Source: an uncultured Alloprevotella sp.
GTDB taxonomy: Bacteria; Bacteroidota; Bacteroidia; Bacteroidales; Bacteroidaceae
Reading direction: 5' to 3'
DNA: 64,000 nucleotides
Assembly (NCBI GenBank): GCA_944322325.1
Contig: CALUOQ010000005.1
Location: 103,871-167,870 of the forward strand
In this document: positions 52,552 to 62,466 of the stretch, in pieces
Layout: the number at the start of each line of letters is the position of its first letter
Numbering within the stretch: position 1 is the stretch's first letter
The notes under the pieces: model-generated
What the model was told of the DNA's origin: nothing
Databases searched by the model: none
What the model saw: the letters and a program-made list of their open reading frames with translations, nothing else
Program-made: the position numbers and the translations under genes

Positions 52552-53441
52552 TCTTTCATCTTGTCGAACAGTGCGATGATGCGCTCCAGTTCTTCTTCCG
52601 ACGAGAACGGTATGCTGATTTTACCCTTGCCTTGCGACGAGCAGGTCATCTGTACTTTTGTCTGAAAAAAGTCGGAAAGTTTTGTACGTAAGAGATGAAA
52701 CTCCTCCGGCAGGCGTTCGCCCTTGCCAACCAGCTTTTTCCGACCGCTTTTCACGGTCTCGCCGTTATTGATAGCTTTGACCATTTCCTCGACTTGGCGC
52801 ACAGAGTAACCGTTCGCCTGAATCTCGGTAAACAGCTTTATCTGAAGCGTCGGGTCTGCAAGGCCCAACAGCGCGCGGGCATGACCCTGATCGATTTGCT
52901 TATTCTGCAACGCCATCTGAACCGGGGCCGGAAGTTTGAGCAGGCGCAGGTAGTTGGCTATCGTAGTCCGTTTTTTTCCAACCTTCTCGCTGAGTTGGTC
53001 CTGCGTAAGCTCATAATTGTCTATCAGTTTCTGATAAGCCAGCGCGATTTCGATGGCATTAAGGTCCTCCCTCTGGATATTTTCGACGAGGGCCATCTGC
53101 ATCATGTTCTCGTCGTCGGCCGTGCGAATGTACGCGGGAATAGAGCGGAGGCCCGCCATCTGCGACGCGCGCCATCGTCGTTCGCCTGCGATAATCTGAT
53201 AGAAGCCATCCTCCATCTGCCGCAAGGTTATCGGCTGTACGATGCCGATTTCGCGGATGGAGTCTGCCAATTCCTGCAAAGTCTCGGGCGTAAAGTCGCG
53301 ACGCGGCTGGTTGGGATTGGCCTTTATCCGGTCAAGGGGCACCTCGCTGATAGACGACGAGCCGTCGGTGCGGACGTCGTCAGTCGATATGAGCGCGTCA
53401 AGTCCCCGCCCCAGCGCGGGAAATTTCTTATGCACGGCCAT
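52548..53441 (-). CDS. parB: Chromosome partitioning protein ParB
   Basis: This 297-residue ParB/Spo0J protein has the N-terminal CTPase/ParB domain with VPLDRIKANPNQPRRDF, the IVQPITLRQMEDGFYQIIAGERRWRAS block, and ALVENIQREDLNAIEIALAY. A helix-turn-helix region with LTQDQLSEKVGKKRTTIANYLRLLKLP follows, then a C-terminal dimerisation part. It binds parS and spreads on DNA for chromosome segregation. The start overlaps parA by 14 nt. No parS-like site was identified here. Confidence 0.95.
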   Translation of the reverse strand: MAVHKKFPALGRGLDALISTDDVRTDGSSSISEVPLDRIKANPNQPRRDFTPETLQELADSIREIGIVQPITLRQMEDGFYQIIAGERRWRASQMAGLRSIPAYIRTADDENMMQMALVENIQREDLNAIEIALAYQKLIDNYELTQDQLSEKVGKKRTTIANYLRLLKLPAPVQMALQNKQIDQGHARALLGLADPTLQIKLFTEIQANGYSVRQVEEMVKAINNGETVKSGRKKLVGKGERLPEEFHLLRTKLSDFFQTKVQMTCSSQGKGKISIPFSSEEELERIIALFDKMKE

Positions 53442-54210
53442 GACTGTCAGCGTTTTTACGGATTATTTCCTTGGCCAAATTCAAGTGGTTCTTGGCTCCG
53501 GCCGAATCAGCGTCGTACAAGATGGCCGGCATTCCGTGACTCGGCGCCTCGCTCAGCTTCACGTTTCGCTGGATGACAGTCTTGAACACCAATTCCTGGA
53601 AGTGGCGTTTCACTTCGTCGTATATTTGGTTGGCCAAGCGCAACCGGCTGTCGTACATCGTCAGCAGGAAACCCTCGATTTCCAGTGCCGGGTTGAGCTT
53701 CTTCTTGATGATTTTTATCGTGTTCAGCAATTTGCTGATACCCTCAAGCGCAAAGTATTCGCACTGCACCGGTATGATGACCGAGTCGGCGGCCGTGAGG
53801 GCGTTGACGGTGATAAGCCCCAACGAGGGGGAGCAGTCTATTAGAATATAGTCGTACTCTTCCTTCAGGGGAGTGAGCAAATTTTTCAGTACTTTCTCGC
53901 GGTTATCCAGATTGAGCATTTCGATTTCCGCACCGACCAAGTCAATGTGCGAGGGAATGATGTCGAGGCCGTCGATGTCGGTCGTGTAGATAGCCTCCCT
54001 TACGTCCGCGCCGTTGATGATACACTCGTAAATGGAGCAGTCTACCTCGCCCAAATCCACGCCTAAGCCCGACGAGGCGTTGGCCTGGGGATCGGCGTCC
54101 ACCAGCAGCACTTTCTTTTCCAGCGTAGCCAACGAAGCGGCAAGGTTCATCGAAGTTGTCGTTTTCCCTACGCCACCTTTTTGATTGGCTAATGCAATTA
54201 TTTTGCCCAT
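53428..54210 (-). CDS. parA: Chromosome partitioning ATPase ParA
   Basis: This 260-residue Soj/ParA ATPase has the deviant Walker A NQKGGVGKTTTSMNLAASLA at residues 9-27, the LLVDADPQANASSGLG segment, and the Walker B-like DYILIDCSPSLGLITVNAL. It forms dynamic ATP-dependent complexes on the nucleoid and works with ParB. The start MGKIIALANQ at 54210 is preferred to an upstream extension. A TATCTTTG promoter box on - at 54244-54251 lies just upstream. Confidence 0.95.
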   Translation of the reverse strand: MGKIIALANQKGGVGKTTTSMNLAASLATLEKKVLLVDADPQANASSGLGVDLGEVDCSIYECIINGADVREAIYTTDIDGLDIIPSHIDLVGAEIEMLNLDNREKVLKNLLTPLKEEYDYILIDCSPSLGLITVNALTAADSVIIPVQCEYFALEGISKLLNTIKIIKKKLNPALEIEGFLLTMYDSRLRLANQIYDEVKRHFQELVFKTVIQRNVKLSEAPSHGMPAILYDADSAGAKNHLNLAKEIIRKNADSHGRA

Positions 54211-54243
54211 AAATCTTCTTAAAATCCCTATTCTAGTAGGGGG

Positions 54244-54251
54244 CAAAGATA
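54244..54251 (-). promoter_or_regulatory. Bacteroidetes -7 box for the parAB operon
   Basis: On the minus strand this reads TATCTTTG, 34 nt before the parA start. Confidence 0.6.
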
Positions 54252-54292
54252 GTTATTTTTCCCCGAAGGGCAGGCTGTTAAACTTTTTTTCG

Positions 54293-54300
54293 TACTTTTG
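54293..54300 (+). promoter_or_regulatory. Bacteroidetes -7 box for surE-lpxB
   Basis: TACTTTTG fits TAnnTTTG and lies 19 nt before the surE ATG, divergent from the parA promoter. Confidence 0.6.
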
Positions 54301-54319
54301 CCCGAAGTCTGAATCCCTC

Positions 54320-55084
54320 ATGGAACCTACGAAACCTCTGCTTCTGCTCTCGAACGACGACGGCGTCACCGCCCGGGGGCTGAATTATCTTATCGAAACG
54401 CTTGCTCCGCTTGCTGACCTCTTTGTTATGGCCCCCGACTCGCCCCGGTCGGGCGCAGGTTGTTCCCTCACGTCGGTCAACCCCGTCAGCTACCGCGTGG
54501 TGCGCGACGAACCGGGTCTTACCATCTGTTCCTGTTCAGGCACGCCCGTCGACTGTGTCAAACTGGCCCTCGACCAAGTCATGGACCGTCGCCCCGACCT
54601 CGTCATTGGCGGCATCAACCACGGCAGTAACGCTTCCGTCAATGCCCACTACTCCGGTACGATGGGCGTAGTGTACGAGGGTGCGATGAAGGGCTACCCG
54701 GCCGTAGCCTTCTCCCTCTGCGACCATCGCCATGACGCCGACTTCACGCCCTTGCGCCCTTATCTGGTCGACATCATGTTTAAGGCGATAGCCATCGGCT
54801 TACCCCGTTTCACGTGCCTGAATGTCAATTTCCCTCTGCGCCCCAAGTTCGAAGGCGTCCGCGTATGCCGCATGACGTACAGCAGTTGGGACAACGAGTA
54901 TGTCAACTGTCCGCATCCTCATGGTGGCCACTATTATTGGCTCACGGGCGACAACACAAATCTCGAACCGGCCGCGGAGGACACGGATCTATGGGCCCTC
55001 GACCACGGCTATGTGGCCATTACGCCCACACAGGTCGACGTCACGGCCCACGGCCTCATCGACACGCTGAAACAAGCCTTCTGA
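54320..55084 (+). CDS. surE: 5'-nucleotidase SurE
   Basis: This 254-residue SurE acid phosphatase acts on nucleoside 5'- and 3'-monophosphates. It shows LLLLSNDDGVTARGL, with the metal-binding aspartates at 13-14, followed by APDSPRSGAGCSLTS and GGINHGSNASVNAHYSGTMG with the usual NHG and SGT motifs. The frame is open upstream to 54185, but that would run through the divergent promoters, so 54320 is used. It lies 30 nt before lpxB. Confidence 0.94.
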   Translation: MEPTKPLLLLSNDDGVTARGLNYLIETLAPLADLFVMAPDSPRSGAGCSLTSVNPVSYRVVRDEPGLTICSCSGTPVDCVKLALDQVMDRRPDLVIGGINHGSNASVNAHYSGTMGVVYEGAMKGYPAVAFSLCDHRHDADFTPLRPYLVDIMFKAIAIGLPRFTCLNVNFPLRPKFEGVRVCRMTYSSWDNEYVNCPHPHGGHYYWLTGDNTNLEPAAEDTDLWALDHGYVAITPTQVDVTAHGLIDTLKQAF

Positions 55085-55114
55085 CCCATTAACCCCCTTG
55101 TCCCGTTTTCCGGT

Positions 55115-56335
55115 ATGCGGTATTTTCTAATCGTAGGCGAAGCCAGCGGCGACCTCCACGCTTCCCACCTCATGAAAGCCCTCCGCCAGTGCGACCCCGA
55201 CGCTGAGTTTTATTTTTACGGAGGCGACCTGATGAGCGAGGCCGGCGGCATCCGCATGGAGCACTACAAGACGATGGCCTACATGGGCTTCATCCCCGTC
55301 CTGCTCCACCTCCCCACCATCATGCACAACCTCAGCGCGTGCAAACAAGCCATCCAGCGCCTACACCCCGACGTCGTCATTTTGGTTGACTACCCGGGGT
55401 TCAACCTGAAGATTGCCCGTTTTGTCCGTCAGCACGTGGGCATTCCCGTATTCTACTACATTTCGCCGAAGATATGGGCTTGGAAAGAACACCGTATAAA
55501 GAACATCCGGCGCGACGTTGACGCGCTCTTCTCCATCCTGCCGTTTGAGGTAGACTTCTTCGAAGGTAAACACCACTACCCTATCCACTATGTTGGCAAC
55601 CCCACTGTCGACGAAGTCGCACACTACCGGAAAAACAACACTGAGACACATGATGAATTCTGCCACAGCCTCAACCTGCCGGCGGAAAGCCCTGTGATTG
55701 CCTTGCTCGCCGGCAGCCGTCAGCAGGAAATCAAAGACAACCTGCCGCGTATGTGCCGGGCCGCCGCGTCCTACGCCGAACAGGGCTACTCGCTGGTCAT
55801 TGCCGGCGCCCCGTCGGTCGAGGAGGAATTCTATGCCCAGACCCTGTCGGCGCTCCCCGACTCTCTGCACAGCAGGGTTCACATAATCCAAAACCAGACG
55901 TTCCGTCTGCTGTCGCACGCCGAGGCCGCCCTCGTCACCTCAGGTACCGCCACGCTCGAAACGGCACTGTTCGATGTGCCCCAAGTCGTGTGCTACTACA
56001 CCGCCATGGGACGCCTTGTCTCGTGGCTGCGTCGCCGGTTGCTCAAGGTGCCCTACATCTCGCTGGTCAACCTCGTATGCGCCGAAGAAGTCGTGCCCGA
56101 ACTCGTAGCCGACGGCATGACAGTCGAAAACGTACGTCGGCATTTGGGCTATATTCTTAAGGACGGGCCGCACCGTGCCGCCATGCTCGAAGGTTACGCC
56201 CGTATGCGCCGCCGCCTCGGTCCGACAGGGGCAGCACTGCGGGCCGCCAGCGAAATGGTCCGCCTGCTGCGCGACAGGCAGCAATTCCCGGACAGCCTCA
56301 GTTTCCCTCGTCCACCCAAGTCCCTTGCTCCGTAA
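55115..56335 (+). CDS. lpxB: Lipid-A-disaccharide synthase
   Basis: This 406-residue GT19 enzyme joins UDP-2,3-diacylglucosamine and lipid X into the lipid A disaccharide at the inner membrane. Typical parts are RYFLIVGEASGDLHASHLMKAL, MGFIPVLLHLPTI, VDYPGFNLKIARFV, YISPKIWAWKEHRIKNIRRDVD and the C-terminal SGTATLETALFDVPQVVCY. The last 38 nt overlap the end of the convergent gene on the other strand, so no terminator separates them. Confidence 0.95.
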   Translation: MRYFLIVGEASGDLHASHLMKALRQCDPDAEFYFYGGDLMSEAGGIRMEHYKTMAYMGFIPVLLHLPTIMHNLSACKQAIQRLHPDVVILVDYPGFNLKIARFVRQHVGIPVFYYISPKIWAWKEHRIKNIRRDVDALFSILPFEVDFFEGKHHYPIHYVGNPTVDEVAHYRKNNTETHDEFCHSLNLPAESPVIALLAGSRQQEIKDNLPRMCRAAASYAEQGYSLVIAGAPSVEEEFYAQTLSALPDSLHSRVHIIQNQTFRLLSHAEAALVTSGTATLETALFDVPQVVCYYTAMGRLVSWLRRRLLKVPYISLVNLVCAEEVVPELVADGMTVENVRRHLGYILKDGPHRAAMLEGYARMRRRLGPTGAALRAASEMVRLLRDRQQFPDSLSFPRPPKSLAP

Positions 56336-58814
56336 GGCCGCGCACCGTCACCTGCAAGTGTTGCTGCGCGTCTGCGTTGGCGCTAAACGTCAGCTCCGCC
56401 CGTCCGTCTTTCCCGGTCTTCACCTCCGGATTCCAATAAAGCGTGCGGCGATGGTCTTTCGGGTCCGGCGGCAACTCATGGGCATAATCCGGCGCGTAAA
56501 ACTCCGCCGGACTGTGGAATCCATGTCCATAAAGCCGCCTATACCCTTTGGGGACCTCTCCGCTCCGGTCGTAGAACGGATGGTCGTCCGGGATAGAATA
56601 AAAATTGACGACAGCCGTCGCATGGCGTGTCGTGTCAGCTAGGAACCGGTGCTCGGCACGCCGAAACGTTACCACTGCCGACTGAAAGCGCTGACTATAG
56701 ACCTCCGGCACCCTATTCCGACTGGCATACCCTGACGGCTCGAGGCGAGCGTGACTGTTGTCTAAAGAGAACACGACTCCTTTACGCCCCCAGGCCCAAA
56801 ACTTTGCCCGCATGGCCCACGCCCGATACTCCGGCACTTCCTCACCACGGTCCAAATACTGCTGAACGATGTCCAGAAAATTGAATGCGGTGACCGCACG
56901 ATGTATCGTAAACTGCTCGCCGCCCTTATAATTAAACACATCCCAATCCAGCAGGCTACGCCGTTTTTTCCGCCTTCTTACCCTGACTTCTGGTAGTTTG
57001 CGAGCCGGTTGTCTCACGGCGGTTTCTTCCGTCCACACAAAGGTCTCGGGTTTACGCCACTGGCCCACAGCGACAGCCGGCAACTCCAGCTCCAACGGCT
57101 CGAATGCCCGGGGGGCCGGCATAAACCATCGGTTCAACAACACCCGACTGGCTTTTCGCTTGCGCCCTTCGCGCACAGAGAGCTGCCCGAACCATTCTTC
57201 AGGCAACAGACTTCCTTGAAAGGCAAACTTGCCTTCGGCATCGGTCTTCGCTTTTGCAGTGTAGGTGTGCCCTTTCAGCGTATAAAGGCTCAGGTTGAGC
57301 CTCATACCGGGCAGCGGCTTGTCGTGCCAACGCGCCAACACCCGCCCGTCCAGCAGTATGCCTTTATCTTCGATGGGGTGCCGGTGTTCGAACGGCACCA
57401 CTCCGGCCATTATCCGGAAGTCGTATCGTCGCCAGCCCTGCACCAGCAGCAACAAGTCAAGCGCTTCGTTATGCAGGGAGTCGTCCTGCTCAAAATAAAA
57501 CTCTGGCCGATGGACGTAACCGCGCAAGTCGGACGCCAGCAACAGCACGGCCCCAAGCGATGGGGAACCGGCGGCAGGCAAATCGCGCTCCGCCTCGCGC
57601 ACAGACATCGCCAACGTCCCCTCGACTGGCCGCTCATACCGGTCCGTCAGCTGCAACCGCATCACGACCGGCGAGAAGGACTCATAGGACGCACGGTTCT
57701 GCTGCACGCGCAACCGCAGACGCCTGCGGCTGCCCCGTTGAAACACCAGACGCTCCGCCACAACATTTCCCTCGCCATCATAGAGCGTCAGCTGATTGAC
57801 CCCCTCTCTCAGAAAACGACGCGGCAACACATAATGGGTACGTAACGAATCCATCCATAGCCTATCAAAATAAAGGGCCTGCCCCCGACACGTCACACAC
57901 AGCCCCAGCCACGTTGCACCGAGCGACCGGCTCTGTCGCACGTACAGATGCAATGCTGCCGAATCCGACAATGCGTCTACCCTCAGACTCCGCCCACTCG
58001 GCTCGGGGACAGGCAGTGGAAAGCGGAACGTATCGGCCCGTACGACCACCTCGGCGCTACAGCCGCTCTGGGCCGAATACAGGAAAAACATGCCACGTCC
58101 CTCATGTTGTGGACGGGCGGTCAGCAAGGTCCGTCCCTGAGCATCGCACACACGGAAAGGTACGTCGAGAGCCCGCCCCGCCCCGTCGGTCATCCGGAAA
58201 GCCACCCGCCCGGGCAACCCGTTGACCATGGCACCTCCCTCGGGATAGAACGACAGACGGACGCCTCCCTGTCCGAACGTCCAAGGACGCGGGGCATGTT
58301 CTCCGGGAATGTCGTACGGCCCGCGGATGCGATCTACCGTTTCCGGAACACGGTCTGGCGTATCCACGCTTCGATAGACCGGCACCACGCGCGAAAAACA
58401 GACGTCAGGCCCCCAGTTCAGCATTTCGCGCGTATAAGCCCGTATTTCGTAAAAACCGCTCAAAATAGGGGCAGCCAGCTTGAATTCTCCGTGCGCCTCG
58501 CCCTTTACCACCCTGAGCGTTTGTCGCGCCACGATATCACCGAGGTCGTTAATCAACTCGACGTAGACCACCCGGCTCAGTTTGGTCGGCTGTAGCGTCG
58601 ATGCCGTCACAACCCAGACTTTGTACCATATAGTCTCACCCTCGACGTAAGCGTTATTGTCAAGCAGCACATAAACTTTTTCCTGTGGCAGGCGGTAGTC
58701 GTAATCGCGGACGCGGTTAAACAACTGGTACAAGCTCTGACGCCCGGCGCTCTCCTGAGCCTGCATGGTCAATGTCAGCAGCAGGCCCAACAGCAGGCTC
58801 AGTTTACGTATCAT
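56298..58814 (-). CDS. Large exported MG2-type (macroglobulin-like) protein
   Basis: This 838-residue protein begins MIRKLSLLLGLLLTLTMQAQ, a clear signal peptide; the upstream extension lacks one, so 58814 is chosen. Residues about 40-150 look like an MG2 domain (KVYVLLDNNAYVEGETIWYKVWV, GFYEIRAYTREMLNWGP). Several further beta domains follow, including a carboxypeptidase-regulatory-like part near residue 520, and the C-terminus ends in TLYWNPEVKTGKDGRAELTF. The pattern matches a common Bacteroidetes family of unknown function that resembles partial TonB-receptor/macroglobulin architecture. It overlaps lpxB convergently by 38 nt. Confidence 0.8.
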   Translation of the reverse strand: MIRKLSLLLGLLLTLTMQAQESAGRQSLYQLFNRVRDYDYRLPQEKVYVLLDNNAYVEGETIWYKVWVVTASTLQPTKLSRVVYVELINDLGDIVARQTLRVVKGEAHGEFKLAAPILSGFYEIRAYTREMLNWGPDVCFSRVVPVYRSVDTPDRVPETVDRIRGPYDIPGEHAPRPWTFGQGGVRLSFYPEGGAMVNGLPGRVAFRMTDGAGRALDVPFRVCDAQGRTLLTARPQHEGRGMFFLYSAQSGCSAEVVVRADTFRFPLPVPEPSGRSLRVDALSDSAALHLYVRQSRSLGATWLGLCVTCRGQALYFDRLWMDSLRTHYVLPRRFLREGVNQLTLYDGEGNVVAERLVFQRGSRRRLRLRVQQNRASYESFSPVVMRLQLTDRYERPVEGTLAMSVREAERDLPAAGSPSLGAVLLLASDLRGYVHRPEFYFEQDDSLHNEALDLLLLVQGWRRYDFRIMAGVVPFEHRHPIEDKGILLDGRVLARWHDKPLPGMRLNLSLYTLKGHTYTAKAKTDAEGKFAFQGSLLPEEWFGQLSVREGRKRKASRVLLNRWFMPAPRAFEPLELELPAVAVGQWRKPETFVWTEETAVRQPARKLPEVRVRRRKKRRSLLDWDVFNYKGGEQFTIHRAVTAFNFLDIVQQYLDRGEEVPEYRAWAMRAKFWAWGRKGVVFSLDNSHARLEPSGYASRNRVPEVYSQRFQSAVVTFRRAEHRFLADTTRHATAVVNFYSIPDDHPFYDRSGEVPKGYRRLYGHGFHSPAEFYAPDYAHELPPDPKDHRRTLYWNPEVKTGKDGRAELTFSANADAQQHLQVTVRGLTEQGTWVDEGN

Positions 58815-58879
58815 TTCTATCTTTAATTGTATAGTTCCGGCCGACCGAAGCCTCACCGCCTCAGCCGGCCGAAACGGTA

Positions 58880-61099
58880 TCAGTCTATCAGTGTGAACTT
58901 CACTCGCTTGTCCTTCACCTGAAGGTAGTAATCGCCCGCTTCGAGCACGAGGTTTCCCTCGGCGTCACGGTACGACAGGTCGCGCTGAGGGTTCACCGTG
59001 AAGCGGTACACCGCCTCCTCGCCCGCCTTTATCAGTTTTTTCTCGAAATGTTTGAGTTCCTTGACCGGACGCGAGAGGGTGGCCACGGGGTCAGAAACGA
59101 ACCACATCACCGTCTCCATGCCGTCGCGCGGTCCACTATTGCTCACCCGGACCTCGACCGTCATTTCCTCGCCTTTGCGGAGCGTTTCTTTCGGCAGACT
59201 GATTTCGCCGTAGTCGTAGGTCGTAAAGCTCAGGCCGGCACCGAATTCGTAAAGCGGTTCGCTCGACATGTCCAGATAGCGTCCCTGTGTCCCCTTACGG
59301 GCTGCCGGGCGACGGTTATAATAAATGGGTATCTGCGCCACGCTGCGCGGGAACGTGACCGACAGACGGCCGGAGGGATTGACCCGCCCGGAAAGCACAC
59401 CCGCCAGCGGTTTGCCGCCCACTACGCCGGGCTGCCAGATTTCCACGATGGCGTCCGCCAGCGGTTCCATACGGCTCAAGTCGAGCGGCCGCCCGTTCGA
59501 GAGCACAAGCACCACCGGTTTACCGGCTTTCTTCACTTCTGCCAATAGATCTTCCTGTATCTCCGGCAACGAAATGGAACCCCAGACCGCGTTTTCGCCG
59601 CTCCAACGGCGTTTTTCGCCGAGGCAGAGCACCACAACGTCAGCCCGACGGGCCACCCCGACAGCCTCGGCAAACCCGCTCCGGTCGTCGCCCTCCATAC
59701 CGCACCCTTGGGCATAAAGGATGTCGGCGCGGCCTTCAAATTCCTGCGACAAGGCCCGATCGATCGGGCACACGTCCTTGGCCTCGCCATACGCGAACCA
59801 ACTCCCCAGCAGGTTCTCGGTGTCCTTGGCCAACGGACCGATCAGGGCGATGGTCGACGCTCTCTCCAAGGGCAGCACGGCATTTTCGTTCTTCAGCAGA
59901 ACGATGCTCTGTTCGGCCATCTGTTCGGCCAAACGGAGACCTTCGGGTTGCAGAATGCGCTTCTCGCGCTTCATCTCCTTCGTGTAGGGATTCTCGAACA
60001 GTCCCATTTCGAACTTGATGCGGAGCACGCGCCTCACGGCGTCGTCCAGGCGCTCCATGGGAACAAGCCCTTTGTTCACGAGGTCCGGCAAATGACGTTG
60101 ATACAGGTCGTCCATCATGTCCATGTCCAACCCGGCGTTGAAGGCCTTCAGCGCGGCTTCGCGCCCGTCGGCAGCCACGCCCTGATTGATAAGCTGGCGC
60201 ACTGCGTCCCAGTCCGACACGACAAAGCCGCGATGCCCCCACCGCTCCTTGAGTACTTCCGTCATCAGGAAGTGGCTGGCCGAGGAGGGCGTACCGCTGA
60301 CGTCGTTGAAACTACTCATCAGCGTCGCCGCACCGGCCCGCACGCCGGCCTCGTAAGGCGGCAGGTACAGGTTCCACATCGTAGGGCGGGAAATTTCGGT
60401 ATATACATAGTCGCGCCCGGCCTCCGACGCGCCGTAGCCGACAAAGTGTTTCAGGCAGGCGGCAAGGCTGCCCTCGGCCGACAGGGTGTCGCCCTGATAT
60501 CCCCGTACCGCGGCGGCGGCATACACGCCGGTGGCATAGGGGTCCTCGCCGTAGCCCTCGGCCACCCGGCCCCACCGCGGGTCGTGGGCGACGTCGATCA
60601 TGGGCGAAAAGGTCCAGTCCACGCCGGCACGGCTCGCCTCGAGGGCCGACTGGGCACAGACTTGCGTGACGAGTTCGGGATTCCACGAGCACGACTGGGC
60701 CAGCGGGATGGGCGTAATCGTGCGGAAACCGTGAATCACGTCGTGCCCGAACAGGACGGGAATGCCCAGACGAGTCTGCTCAACGGCCTTGCGCTGGAAG
60801 TCGTTGCGCAGGGCGGGATCCTGGTCGTAGTAAATCACCGAGCCAATCTCGGCCGGCACACGGGCCACAGCGCCGGCGTTGTTTTCATTATTGTTCCGTC
60901 CCAACGAGTATTGGTTCACTTGCATCACCTTCTCCTCCAGCGTCATGCGGCGCAGCAGGTCGTCCACGCGACGCTCCACCGGGGCGGTGGCGTCCTTATA
61001 CAACGGTTTTTCGTCCTCACTGCCGTCGGCCTGCATCGCTACCGACGGACACAAACCCAGCACGACGCCGAGCACGAAGCCAAGTCTCCGACTATCCAT
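58880..61099 (-). CDS. Glycoside hydrolase family 3 beta-glucosidase
   Basis: This 739-residue exported enzyme has a signal peptide (MDSRRLGFVLGVVLGLCPSVAMQ) and the GH3 layout: TIM-barrel domain with LFGHDVIHGFRTITPIPLAQS, KHFVGYGASEAGRDY, and the nucleophile Asp296 in GFVVSDWDAV. The alpha/beta sandwich and a C-terminal fibronectin III-like domain (SLPKETLRKGEEMTVEVRVSNSGPRDG) follow. It resembles periplasmic BglX-type beta-glucosidases that release glucose from beta-linked oligosaccharides; xylosidase activity is possible. It is not flanked by SusC/D genes. Confidence 0.94.
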   Translation of the reverse strand: MDSRRLGFVLGVVLGLCPSVAMQADGSEDEKPLYKDATAPVERRVDDLLRRMTLEEKVMQVNQYSLGRNNNENNAGAVARVPAEIGSVIYYDQDPALRNDFQRKAVEQTRLGIPVLFGHDVIHGFRTITPIPLAQSCSWNPELVTQVCAQSALEASRAGVDWTFSPMIDVAHDPRWGRVAEGYGEDPYATGVYAAAAVRGYQGDTLSAEGSLAACLKHFVGYGASEAGRDYVYTEISRPTMWNLYLPPYEAGVRAGAATLMSSFNDVSGTPSSASHFLMTEVLKERWGHRGFVVSDWDAVRQLINQGVAADGREAALKAFNAGLDMDMMDDLYQRHLPDLVNKGLVPMERLDDAVRRVLRIKFEMGLFENPYTKEMKREKRILQPEGLRLAEQMAEQSIVLLKNENAVLPLERASTIALIGPLAKDTENLLGSWFAYGEAKDVCPIDRALSQEFEGRADILYAQGCGMEGDDRSGFAEAVGVARRADVVVLCLGEKRRWSGENAVWGSISLPEIQEDLLAEVKKAGKPVVLVLSNGRPLDLSRMEPLADAIVEIWQPGVVGGKPLAGVLSGRVNPSGRLSVTFPRSVAQIPIYYNRRPAARKGTQGRYLDMSSEPLYEFGAGLSFTTYDYGEISLPKETLRKGEEMTVEVRVSNSGPRDGMETVMWFVSDPVATLSRPVKELKHFEKKLIKAGEEAVYRFTVNPQRDLSYRDAEGNLVLEAGDYYLQVKDKRVKFTLID

Positions 61100-61195
61100 G
61101 TTTTTTCTCCATTATGATTATAACTGATAAAACGGTCCGTTCGTCAGCCGGGCAGGAAACCCTCACTCCGCACTTACGCCGAACCTAACTCCCGG

Positions 61196-61203
61196 CAAAT
61201 GTA
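61196..61203 (-). promoter_or_regulatory. Bacteroidetes -7 box for the GH3 gene
   Basis: On the minus strand this reads TACATTTG, about 97 nt before the GH3 start. Confidence 0.55.
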
Positions 61204-61269
61204 CGGAAACCGACGGGGATTCCCGCCGGTTCTCAAAATAAAACATGAAAAGTCCGAATCTGCCGCCCC

Positions 61270-62454
61270 TCAGCAATGTGCGGCCTGAACGCTACTGGCC
61301 GTGCGACGGGGCTCGTAGCGACGGACGAAATACAGCAGGACCAGCGTGCTGACCACAAGGAACGCAGCGCCCGCCAGCGCAGTGTAGTTATAACCCAGCC
61401 CGTGGCGCAAGGGCCAGCCGCCGACCTGTGCGCCCACGGCGTTGCCCAGGTTGAAGGCGATCTGGATGCAGGCTCCGCCCAGCAGTTCGCCGCCGGGCGC
61501 ATGCTTCAGGATGAGCGTCTGCTGCGGTGACGAAATGGCAAACAGCCCCGTGGTCACGACGAACATCAGCGCAACGGACAACCACCATACCTGTGCAAAA
61601 AAGAAGATGCCGACCAGGGCCACACAAATGCCCCCTTGCACCACGGCGTCGACGCGGCCGGGCGTGAAACGGTCGCTGAAGTAACCGCCCATCGCGTTGC
61701 CCAGCACCATGCCGCCGCCGGCCAGCACCATTAGGAGCGGCACCATCGCGTCGGGGAAACCGCTCACCCGCGTCAGGAGCGGACTGATGTAACACCACCA
61801 GCAAAACACGCCGCCGTTGCCCAGCACCGTGGCAGCCAGGATGCACCACGGCGCGCCACGACGCAGGAAGCGGAACTGCCCACGGAATCCCGTGTCGGGC
61901 AGGCCCGGCATGAAGGGCACCCATCGCCACAGGAAATACAGCGTGACGCCGCCCCAAAGCCCCGCAAAGAGGAAGGCCACGCGCCAGGAAAGCAGGTGGC
62001 AGACAAAGGTGGAGACCGGGACACCCGCAAGGTTGGCCACCGTCATGCCGGCCACCATGACCGAAACGGCCAGCGCCCCCTTGCCCTCGGGGGCCAGCTT
62101 CAACGCCACGAGCGAGGCTACGCCGAAATAGGCGCCGTGGGGCAGGCCCGACACGAAGCGCGCCGCCATGAGTGTCCAATAGCCCGGCGAAACGGCGGCC
62201 AGCAGGTTGCCGGCCACCATCAAGACCATCAACAGAAGCAGCAACTGCTTCAGCGGACGCCTCCGCCCCGCCACAAGCAGCGGAGCGCCGCAACAGACGC
62301 CGAGCGCGTAGGCCGACACCCATCCGCCCGCCGTCGGGATGCTCACCCCCATGTCGCGAGCCACATAGGGCAGCACGGCCATCATGACAAACTCGGCCAC
62401 GCCCAACCCGAACGTACCGAACGAGAGGGCTATCAAGGCTTTGCGTACCGACAT
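61270..62454 (-). CDS. MFS efflux transporter
   Basis: This 394-residue inner-membrane protein has twelve predicted transmembrane segments and matches the AraJ/YdhP-type major facilitator group: MSVRKALIALSFGTFGLGVAEFVMMAVLPYVARDMGVSIPTAG at the start (quoted only as GTFGLGVAEFVMMAVLP for identification), AARFVSGLPHGAYFGVASL and the second-half YFSDRFTPGR loop. Such proteins export sugars or drugs; the substrate is not predictable. It follows tsaE by 12 nt. Confidence 0.88.
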   Translation of the reverse strand: MSVRKALIALSFGTFGLGVAEFVMMAVLPYVARDMGVSIPTAGGWVSAYALGVCCGAPLLVAGRRRPLKQLLLLLMVLMVAGNLLAAVSPGYWTLMAARFVSGLPHGAYFGVASLVALKLAPEGKGALAVSVMVAGMTVANLAGVPVSTFVCHLLSWRVAFLFAGLWGGVTLYFLWRWVPFMPGLPDTGFRGQFRFLRRGAPWCILAATVLGNGGVFCWWCYISPLLTRVSGFPDAMVPLLMVLAGGGMVLGNAMGGYFSDRFTPGRVDAVVQGGICVALVGIFFFAQVWWLSVALMFVVTTGLFAISSPQQTLILKHAPGGELLGGACIQIAFNLGNAVGAQVGGWPLRHGLGYNYTALAGAAFLVVSTLVLLYFVRRYEPRRTASSVQAAHC

Positions 62455-62466
62455 GGCTGTGAAAGG

